The notes under the pieces were generated by a model that did no database searches, was not told the origin of the DNA, and was given only the letters and a program-made list of their open reading frames with translations. The translations under genes and the position numbers were made by a program. DNA of 13,080 nucleotides from Candidatus Izemoplasma sp. (lineage in GTDB: Bacteria > Bacillota_I > Bacilli_A > Izemoplasmatales > Izemoplasmataceae): contig SKIY01000035.1 in assembly GCA_007116205.1 (NCBI GenBank), positions 1 to 13,080 on the forward strand, read 5' to 3'. How positions within the stretch are numbered: position 1 is the first letter of the stretch; every line of letters begins with the position of its first letter. Shown here in pieces: positions 7,652-13,080 of this stretch.

Positions 7652-8854
7652 ATGCAAAACCGTAAAAAAGATTTTCCTATCTTAAACAAGCAATCGCTTG
7701 TTTATTTAGATACGGCCGCATCTAGTTTAACGCCTAACGCTGTTATTGATAAACTGAATGAATACTACAACGAGTATCCAGTCAATGTGCATAGAGGCGT
7801 TTATAAACTGAGCTATCGCGCCACAGAAGCATATCAAGATGCACGACAAACGATTGCAGATTTTATCTCAGCATCGTTTGAAGAAGTTATTTTTACCCGC
7901 GGCGCATCAAGCGCTTTAAATCTTGTTGCTTTAAGTTACGGTGAAAAAGTATTGAAATCTGGCGATGAAGTCATCGTTAGCGAACTCGAACACCATTCAC
8001 ATGTGTTACCTTGGCAGCAACTAGCGAAGCGAAAAGGGGCTAAATTAATCTATGTCCCGCTTTCTAAAGCAGGGAGAATTACTGTCGATGCCTTTAAGCA
8101 AGTATTAACTGATCGAACGAAGATCGTTGCACTGACTTACGTATCGAATGTGATGGGGTATGAAACCCCAATAAAGGAAATTACCCGTCTTGCGCATCAA
8201 AAAAATGCCATCGTTAGTGTTGATGCAGCGCAAGCTGCACCGCATCGCGCAATTGATGTCAATGATTTAGACTGTGATTTTTTAGCGTTTTCTGCACATA
8301 AAATGTTTGGCCCTACAGGGGTTGGCGTACTATATGGAAAAAAACGGTTGTTAGATATCATGGATCCGCTTGAATTTGGTGGAGACATGAACGATAATGT
8401 TGATAAATTTGATGGCGACTGGAAAGATACCCCATATAAGTTTGAAACAGGAACCCCACCAATTGCTGAAGCAATTGGCTTTGCAGAAGCCGTTCGATAT
8501 ATTAAAAAAATTGGCTTTAAAGCAATTATTGCCCACGAAAACACATTGCGTCAAAAAGCTGTTGACGCGTTATCAAATATTAAAGGCGTCACAATTTACA
8601 ACCCCACCGCTGAAACAGGGATTATTAATTTTAATTTAGATGATGTTCATCCACATGATGTTGTTAGTTTCTTTGATGAAGACCACATTGCTTTAAGAGC
8701 AGGGCATCACTGTGCACAACTGTTAATTAAATGGTTGAACGTACCAGCAACGCTACGGGCTTCGTTTTATGTTTATAACGACGAAGCTGATATTGATACA
8801 TTTATCGATAGTGTCAAACGGGCACGGACATTTTTCAGTGATATTGGGTTTTAG
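7652..8854 (+). CDS. sufS: Group II cysteine desulfurase SufS
   Basis: A PLP enzyme that removes sulfur from L-cysteine, giving alanine and an enzyme persulfide passed to SufU. At 400 residues it has the family's usual length. H114 in ELEHHSH is the expected ring-stacking residue, D191 and Q194 in VDAAQ contact PLP, K217 in SAHKMFGPTG forms the Schiff base, and C354 in RAGHHCAQ is the catalytic cysteine in the short-loop context of group II (SufS-type) enzymes. The short active-site loop is why such enzymes need a partner like SufU. An SD-like AGTAGGTGAT overlaps the sufD stop, 8 bases separate the genes, and ATG 7652 gives the normal N-terminus (KDFPIL then YLDTAASS). Confidence 0.97.
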   Translation: MQNRKKDFPILNKQSLVYLDTAASSLTPNAVIDKLNEYYNEYPVNVHRGVYKLSYRATEAYQDARQTIADFISASFEEVIFTRGASSALNLVALSYGEKVLKSGDEVIVSELEHHSHVLPWQQLAKRKGAKLIYVPLSKAGRITVDAFKQVLTDRTKIVALTYVSNVMGYETPIKEITRLAHQKNAIVSVDAAQAAPHRAIDVNDLDCDFLAFSAHKMFGPTGVGVLYGKKRLLDIMDPLEFGGDMNDNVDKFDGDWKDTPYKFETGTPPIAEAIGFAEAVRYIKKIGFKAIIAHENTLRQKAVDALSNIKGVTIYNPTAETGIINFNLDDVHPHDVVSFFDEDHIALRAGHHCAQLLIKWLNVPATLRASFYVYNDEADIDTFIDSVKRARTFFSDIGF

Positions 8855-8865
8855 GAGGTACTACG

Positions 8866-9312
8866 ATGCATCAACTTGAGACACTTTACAGACAAATTAT
8901 TATGGACCATTATAAAAACCCTAGAAATAAAGGGCTTTTAGATGATGACCGATACATTAAAAACCATATAAAAAATCCTAGTTGTGGTGATGATATTACC
9001 ATTCAGACGCTGATTAAATCTGGAGAAGTAAAAGACATCCGTCACGAAGGCTCGGGTTGTAGTATATGTTGTTCTAGTGCTAGTGTGCTTTCTAGTTTGT
9101 TAAAAGGAAAGACTGTCGATGAAGCACAACAAGTTACAAAAAGTTACTTGAACATGATCATGAAGCAACCATTTGATGAAAGCATCGATTTAGAAGATGC
9201 TTTAGCATATCAAGGTGTAACAAAGTTCCCAGCACGCGTAAAATGTGCTTCGATTGCTTGGAAAGCATTTGAAGCAACGCTAAAGAAAGCGAGTGAAAAG
9301 ACTGATGAGTGA
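8866..9312 (+). CDS. sufU: Zinc-dependent sulfurtransferase SufU
   Basis: SufU accepts sulfur from SufS by a zinc-ligand exchange and passes it to the SufBCD scaffold. The 148 residues match Bacillus SufU in length. Zinc ligands are in place: C40 and D42 in NPSCGDD, C65 in GSGCSICC, and C127 in RVKCASIAW. The insertion between about 85 and 120 separates it from IscU. Unusually, C65 is followed by two more cysteines, C68 and C69, where relatives commonly have serine or other small residues. AGGAGGT (8853-8859) begins within the sufS stop codon and lies 6 bases before the ATG, the strongest internal site of the operon. The gene ends in TGA, overlapping sufB by 8 bases. Confidence 0.95.
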   Translation: MHQLETLYRQIIMDHYKNPRNKGLLDDDRYIKNHIKNPSCGDDITIQTLIKSGEVKDIRHEGSGCSICCSSASVLSSLLKGKTVDEAQQVTKSYLNMIMKQPFDESIDLEDALAYQGVTKFPARVKCASIAWKAFEATLKKASEKTDE

Positions 9313-10717
9313 TCAAACGAAAAAAGAAATTGAACGTATTATTGGCGATTATAAGTTCGGCTTTAAAACTGAAACAAAATCGGTCATTGATACAGGAAAA
9401 GGATTAACAGAAGCAATCGTTAAAGAAATTTCGAAAATAAAAGAAGAACCCGCTTGGATGACTGAATTCCGGCTTAAATCATATAAAAAATTTATTGAAA
9501 CCCCTAACCAAACATGGGGACCGAGTTTGGCGCAGGTAAATTTTGAAGATATTACATACTATGTTAAACCTTCAGAACGCAGTGAAAAATCATGGGATGA
9601 TGTCCCTGAAGAAATTAAGAACACCTTTGAAAAACTAGGGATACCTGAGGCTGAACAAAAGTTTTTAGCTGGTGTTGGTGCGCAGTTTGAAAGTGAAGTT
9701 GTCTATCATTCAACAATGAAAGAACTAGAAGACCAAGGCGTAATCTTTACTGATACCGATACCGCACTGCGCGAACATCCAGAACTGTTTGAAGAATATT
9801 TTAATAAAGCAATTCCGTATGATGATAATAAATATGCAGCATTAAATAGCGCTGTTTGGAGTGGTGGATCGTTTATATACGTCCCGAAAGGGGTTAAGGT
9901 TGAAAAACCATTACAATCATATTTCCGAATTAACTCAGAACAAATGGGTCAGTTTGAACGTACCCTTATTATTGTTGATGAGGGGGCAAGCTTACACTAT
10001 GTAGAAGGATGTACAGCCCCAATTTACACCACCCATAGTTTACATGCAGCGACGGTTGAAATATTTGTTAAAAAAGGTGGACACTGCCGGTATACAACCA
10101 TCCAAAACTGGGCAAACAATATTGTCAACTTAGTAACAAAACGTGCCATCGTCGAAGAAGATGCACACATGGAATGGATTGACGGAAATATTGGTTCAGG
10201 GATCAATATGAAGTACCCAGCTTGTATCTTACTTGGTGACCGTGCAAAAGGCACAACGATTTCGATTGCCTTTGCAGGAAAAGGGATGCATCAAGATACC
10301 GGTGCGAAAATGATTCATATTGGTAAAAATACCACCAGCTCAATTGTTTCTAAATCGATGAGTGCAAAAGGTGGTAAAGTCAATTATCGCGGTATCGTAA
10401 GACATGGTAAAAACGCTAAAGGCGCGAAGAGTAATGTTGAATGCGATACGATTATTTTAGACGATCAAAGCACCTCAGACACACTGCCTTATAACATCGT
10501 CCAAAACAATCATGCGACAGTCCAACATGAAGCGAGCGTATCAAAAGTTAGTGAGGAACAACTCTTCTATTTGATGAGTCGTGGTCTCACCGAAGCCCAA
10601 GCAGTTGAAATGATTATCATGGGATTTATTGAACCGTTTGCGAAAGAACTTCCAATGGAGTATGCAGTTGAACTTAACCAGTTGATCAAACTTGAAATGG
10701 AAGGGTCAATTGGATAA
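9305..10717 (+). CDS. sufB: SUF Fe-S scaffold protein SufB
   Basis: The core SufBCD scaffold subunit, 470 residues as called and typical for the family. The N-terminal GDYKFGF, KGLTEAIVKEIS and EEPAWMTEFRLKS match SufB. C236 in VEGCTAP and C380 in NVECDTI match the two cysteines linked to sulfur transfer and cluster formation in E. coli SufB (C254, C405), and H408-E409 in VQHEAS match its metal-site pair. The C-terminus has SEEQLFYLMSRGLTEAQA and GFIEPF. ATG 9305 lies inside the end of sufU, so the genes overlap by 8 bases, and there is no strong ribosome binding site, which suggests translational coupling. An in-frame GTG at 9293 would add four residues; I prefer the ATG. It is the last gene of the operon, followed by a terminator. 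Confidence 0.96.
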   Translation: MSDQTKKEIERIIGDYKFGFKTETKSVIDTGKGLTEAIVKEISKIKEEPAWMTEFRLKSYKKFIETPNQTWGPSLAQVNFEDITYYVKPSERSEKSWDDVPEEIKNTFEKLGIPEAEQKFLAGVGAQFESEVVYHSTMKELEDQGVIFTDTDTALREHPELFEEYFNKAIPYDDNKYAALNSAVWSGGSFIYVPKGVKVEKPLQSYFRINSEQMGQFERTLIIVDEGASLHYVEGCTAPIYTTHSLHAATVEIFVKKGGHCRYTTIQNWANNIVNLVTKRAIVEEDAHMEWIDGNIGSGINMKYPACILLGDRAKGTTISIAFAGKGMHQDTGAKMIHIGKNTTSSIVSKSMSAKGGKVNYRGIVRHGKNAKGAKSNVECDTIILDDQSTSDTLPYNIVQNNHATVQHEASVSKVSEEQLFYLMSRGLTEAQAVEMIIMGFIEPFAKELPMEYAVELNQLIKLEMEGSIG

Positions 10718-10733
10718 ACCATTACAATATGAA

Positions 10734-10761
10734 GGCTAAGAATTTTCTTAGTCTTTTTTTT
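10734..10761 (+). terminator. Intrinsic terminator of the suf operon
   Basis: An 8-bp stem (one G-T pair), GGCTAAGA (10734-10741) with TCTTAGTC (10746-10753), a 4-base loop and eight T residues. Confidence 0.85.
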
Positions 10762-10802
10762 GGTCAAGAACTGTTTTTTATTGGTAAATATACGAATAAG
10801 AT

Positions 10803-10831
10803 TTTGCAATTAAAGAAATTTACGTTATAAT
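10803..10831 (+). promoter_or_regulatory. tkt: Sigma-A type promoter of the transketolase gene
   Basis: A perfect -10 box TATAAT (10826-10831) is preceded at 17 bases by TTTGCA (10803-10808). TTGCAA at 10804-10809 with a 16-base spacer is an equal alternative. The transcript would start about 25 bases before the ATG. Confidence 0.65.
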
Positions 10832-10850
10832 TATTTTTGTGAAAACAGAT

Positions 10851-10857
10851 AGGAGAG
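10851..10857 (+). promoter_or_regulatory. Ribosome binding site that fixes the transketolase start
   Basis: AGGAGAG lies 5 bases before ATG 10863. An in-frame GTG at 10839 would place this site inside the coding region and has no such site of its own. Confidence 0.75.
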
Positions 10858-10862
10858 ATTCG

Positions 10863-12812
10863 ATGGAAAAGTCAATTAATGCAATACGTTTTTTAGGATT
10901 AGATATGATTAATAAAGCCAATAGTGGACATCCAGGTATTGTACTCGGTGCCGCACCAATTATGTACACATTGTTTACTAAACATTTAAAAATTACCCCT
11001 AGTGCATCACAGTGGTTTGACCGCGACCGTTTTATCTTAGCCGCAGGACATGGGTCTGCCCTTTTATACGCAACTTTACATTTATCAGGGTATGAAATCA
11101 GCATGGAAGAAATTAAAAACTTTAGACAACTGGGCTCAGTTACACCAGGACATCCTGAGTATCGTCACACAGATGGTGTAGAAGCGACCACAGGACCACT
11201 TGGTCAAGGGATTGCCAATGCTGTAGGATTAGCGATTGCAGAAAACTACTTACGCGCAACCTTTAACAAAAAAGATTTAAACGTCGTTGACCATTACACG
11301 TATGCTTTATGTGGAGATGGCGATTTACAAGAAGGGGTCACCTTAGAAGCACTCTCACTCGCAGGACATTTAGGGTTAGAGCGTTTAATCGTCTTGTTTG
11401 ATTCTAATGATGTGCAGTTAGATGGTCCCACGAAAGAAGCAGTAAGTGAAGACTTGAAAATGAAAATGGAAAGCATGCAGTGGGAATATATAAACGTCGC
11501 AGATGCGAATGACACGGACGCGATTGATGCGGCAATAACGCAAGCGAAATCAAGTGATAAACCGAGCTTTATCGAGGTTAAAAGCATTATCGGTTACGGT
11601 GCAACCGCACAAGGAACAAGCGCAACACACGGAGCCCCTATCGGTGTAGAAGAGACAACTACCATGCGTGAAGCATTTGGATATGAAACCGAACCATTCA
11701 AAGTTTCAGAAGCTATTTATCATGACTTCTTCAAAAAAGTTGCAGAAAGAAACGATTTTCACCAAGCTGAATGGATTGAAAAAATGGATGAGTACAGTGA
11801 ACGCTATCCGAAAGATTTTGAACATTTAGAACGCATTATCAATAATGAATCTGACTTTGATATCGCTTCATACTTCGAAATGGAACCGATGCATCACGAA
11901 GAAGCAACACGCGCATCTATTGGAAAACTCATTCCAAAACTAAGCGAAGCATTGGTTGAAATGGTTGGCGGTTCTGCAGATTTAAGCGGAAGTACAAAAG
12001 TCAAAGGTATAAACGGTAACTTCTCTTCGAAAAATCCAACTGGAAGAAACATTAATTTTGGTGTACGCGAACACGCTATGGCCGCAATCATTAATGGGAT
12101 GACATTACATCATCTCAAAGCCTTTAGCGGTGGATTCTTCATCTTTTCGGACTATATGAAACCAGCCATCCGTCTCGCGGCGCTCATGGAAATACCATCG
12201 ACATTTATCTTCACACACGACAGCGTTGCTGTGGGTGAAGATGGTCCAACGCACGAGCCGATTGAACAACTCGCTGTTTTCAGATCAACCCCACATCTAG
12301 TAACTTTAAGACCAGCGCATGCAAATGAAGTGCGTCATGCATTACGGTTTGCATTAGAATCGAAAAAAACGCCAGTCGCAATCGTTTTAACCAGACAAAA
12401 CACAAAAGTTACTACTGAAGTTGATTATAAAAACTTTAAAAAAGGTGCATACATCGCGAAAGATTATGATACCATTGACGGAATCTTCATCGCCACAGGT
12501 AGTGAAGTTGAACTCGCCATGGCCGCATCAGAACAGTTGTCTGAACGCCATGATATAAACGTACGCGTTGTATCGATGCCATCTATGGAACTTTTTATCC
12601 AACAATCAAGCAAATATCAAGAATCAATATTACCTGCCAGTGTCACTAAACGCCTCGCTGTTGAAATGGGTGCATCAGGTTTATGGTACCGTTTTGCATC
12701 AGAAGTACACGGTATTGACACCTTTGGAGCTAGCGCACCAGGAAAAGACGTTATGGCACACTTTGGTTTTACGGTAGATGCAATTGTAAAGCGTTACCGT
12801 AACATTAAATAA
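10863..12812 (+). CDS. tkt: Transketolase
   Basis: This cytosolic TPP enzyme moves two-carbon ketol units between sugar phosphates in the non-oxidative pentose phosphate pathway. From ATG 10863 it has 649 residues, close to the usual 650-670 of full-length bacterial transketolase, so it is a single chain and not a split form. The N-terminal SGHPG carries H23, followed by GPLGQGIANA and the TPP/Mg motif GDGDLQEG (151-158). The middle domain has GGSADLSGS and VREHAM with the catalytic glutamate E403, followed by HDSVAVGEDGPTHEP, which binds substrate and the pyrimidine ring. All expected catalytic residues are present. It has its own promoter and terminator. Together with the other genes it suggests ribose and erythrose-4-phosphate supply from glycolytic intermediates, but nothing in the sequence links it to suf functionally. 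Confidence 0.97.
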   Translation: MEKSINAIRFLGLDMINKANSGHPGIVLGAAPIMYTLFTKHLKITPSASQWFDRDRFILAAGHGSALLYATLHLSGYEISMEEIKNFRQLGSVTPGHPEYRHTDGVEATTGPLGQGIANAVGLAIAENYLRATFNKKDLNVVDHYTYALCGDGDLQEGVTLEALSLAGHLGLERLIVLFDSNDVQLDGPTKEAVSEDLKMKMESMQWEYINVADANDTDAIDAAITQAKSSDKPSFIEVKSIIGYGATAQGTSATHGAPIGVEETTTMREAFGYETEPFKVSEAIYHDFFKKVAERNDFHQAEWIEKMDEYSERYPKDFEHLERIINNESDFDIASYFEMEPMHHEEATRASIGKLIPKLSEALVEMVGGSADLSGSTKVKGINGNFSSKNPTGRNINFGVREHAMAAIINGMTLHHLKAFSGGFFIFSDYMKPAIRLAALMEIPSTFIFTHDSVAVGEDGPTHEPIEQLAVFRSTPHLVTLRPAHANEVRHALRFALESKKTPVAIVLTRQNTKVTTEVDYKNFKKGAYIAKDYDTIDGIFIATGSEVELAMAASEQLSERHDINVRVVSMPSMELFIQQSSKYQESILPASVTKRLAVEMGASGLWYRFASEVHGIDTFGASAPGKDVMAHFGFTVDAIVKRYRNIK

Positions 12813-12819
12813 ATAAAAA

Positions 12820-12849
12820 ACATCTGGATCAAAATCCAGGTGTTTTTTT
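12820..12849 (+). terminator. Intrinsic terminator of tkt, possibly bidirectional
   Basis: A 10-bp stem (one G-T pair), ACATCTGGAT (12820-12829) with ATCCAGGTGT (12834-12843), a CAAA loop and a T tract. An A tract directly upstream makes the structure near symmetric, so it could also stop minus-strand transcripts. Confidence 0.87.
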
Positions 12850-12895
12850 CAACCCTTCCTAACTTTAGGATTTTTCAAGAAGGTACAATAAATTT

Positions 12896-12901
12896 AGGAG
12901 G
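12896..12901 (+). promoter_or_regulatory. Ribosome binding site of the last, partial gene
   Basis: AGGAGG lies 8 bases before ATG 12910. The upstream in-frame ATG at 12904 is only 2 bases from it, too close. A possible -10 box TACAAT is at 12884-12889, but I see no convincing -35 box. Confidence 0.65.
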
Positions 12902-12909
12902 CGATGCAT

Positions 12910-13080
12910 ATGTATTATATTAAAAAAACCGAGCGAGGGATATTGGTAGTCGATGAGACCACATCAGAAAATCTAAAAACAGGAATGGTTAATTACTTAA
13001 ACAATTTAATGATTGAACAAAATGTTACTTTAAAGGGAAGAATCGATGCACTGCGTTTAAAATACAATATATATAAAAAT
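12910..13080 (+). CDS. Small protein with ComK-like sequence, N-terminal part (runs off window)
   Basis: Fifty-seven codons are open to the window edge. The protein begins MYYIKKTERGILVVDE, then has a polar helical stretch (about 17-37) and VTLKGRIDALRLKYNIYKN (about 39-57). The LKGRxxA segment followed by a hydrophobic and basic run resembles the conserved core of the ComK competence regulator (YAGRKAGTYEV followed by a KPPI motif in Bacillus subtilis), and I recall short Firmicute proteins of this kind. This would make it a possible DNA-binding transcription regulator, but only the first part is visible and the similarity was judged by eye. It follows the tkt terminator, so it is a separate unit with a strong ribosome binding site. 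It could equally be an unrelated hypothetical protein. Confidence 0.5.
   Translation, partial: MYYIKKTERGILVVDETTSENLKTGMVNYLNNLMIEQNVTLKGRIDALRLKYNIYKN

Noticed and set aside
8197..8544. 115-codon open frame on the minus strand inside sufS, the longest antisense frame in the window.
   Set aside because: It lies wholly opposite a well-supported gene, has no promoter or ribosome binding site that I can see, and its translation shows no recognisable motif. Other antisense frames (for example 11294-11587 and 4013-4249) were dropped for the same reasons.
9293..9304. GTG 9293 as the sufB start.
   Set aside because: It adds only four residues, has no better ribosome binding site, and the ATG at 9305 gives the normal SufB N-terminus. 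It cannot be wholly excluded.
9310..9312. Possible UGA-as-tryptophan (Mycoplasma-type) code, suggested by the Tenericutes-like gene content.
   Set aside because: TGA ends sufU exactly at the family's normal length, no called gene contains an internal TGA, and tryptophan codons are TGG. Standard bacterial code fits.
10784..10823. GTAAAT...ATTTAC inverted repeat flanking the -35 of tkt.
   Set aside because: Six-base arms separated by 28 bases in very AT-rich DNA are expected by chance.
1..13080. Search for an undescribed system: defence cassette, mobile element, CRISPR, tRNA/rRNA, riboswitch or diversity-generating repeat.
   Set aside because: Nearly all DNA is accounted for by recognised genes and their signals. 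No gap exceeds about 155 bases, and no long repeats or insertion ends were seen.

Overview
The window is a compact, AT-rich, all-plus-strand stretch of bacterial chromosome with short intergenic gaps, strong AGGAGG-type ribosome binding sites and U-tract terminators. The sufCDSUB gene order, a single-chain pyruvate:ferredoxin oxidoreductase and the low-GC codon use point to an anaerobic or fermentative member of the Firmicutes/Tenericutes. An Acholeplasma- or Izemoplasma-like lineage is my best guess, but this is an inference from style and gene content, not a match I could run. UGA is a normal stop here (it ends sufU at the expected family length, and tryptophan is written UGG), so this is not the Mycoplasma/Spiroplasma code.

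Layout. (1) Bases 2-1374: the 3' part of a WalJ/YycJ-type metallo-beta-lactamase-fold hydrolase, then a choline/ethanolamine-kinase-like phosphotransferase, apparently cotranscribed and closed by a terminator at 1398-1433. (2) Bases 1440-5110: a monocistronic pyruvate:ferredoxin oxidoreductase gene (nifJ) with a good sigma-A promoter surrounded by TGTTGT/ACAACA repeats, and its own terminator. (3) Bases 5118-5701: a short MgtC/SapB-family membrane protein with its own promoter, a cre-like box over the -35 element, and a terminator. (4) Bases 5723-10761: the complete SUF iron-sulfur assembly operon sufC-sufD-sufS-sufU-sufB, tightly packed with two overlapping gene junctions and one terminator. 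(5) Bases 10803-12849: a monocistronic transketolase with promoter and terminator. (6) Bases 12896-13080: the start of a small protein with ComK-like sequence, cut by the window edge.

How the genes fit together. SufS takes sulfur from cysteine, SufU (zinc-bound) carries it, and the SufBCD scaffold builds clusters using SufC ATPase activity. Pyruvate:ferredoxin oxidoreductase, which needs three [4Fe-4S] clusters, is an obvious large client. Transketolase supplies pentose-phosphate interconversion. The rest are independent housekeeping or accessory units.

I found no new multi-gene system, mobile element, CRISPR array or RNA gene. The points worth a second look are small: the repeat cluster at the nifJ promoter, the cre-like box at the MgtC-family gene, two extra cysteines beside a SufU zinc ligand, an acidic cysteine-containing tail on SufC, and the ComK-like fragment at the right edge.
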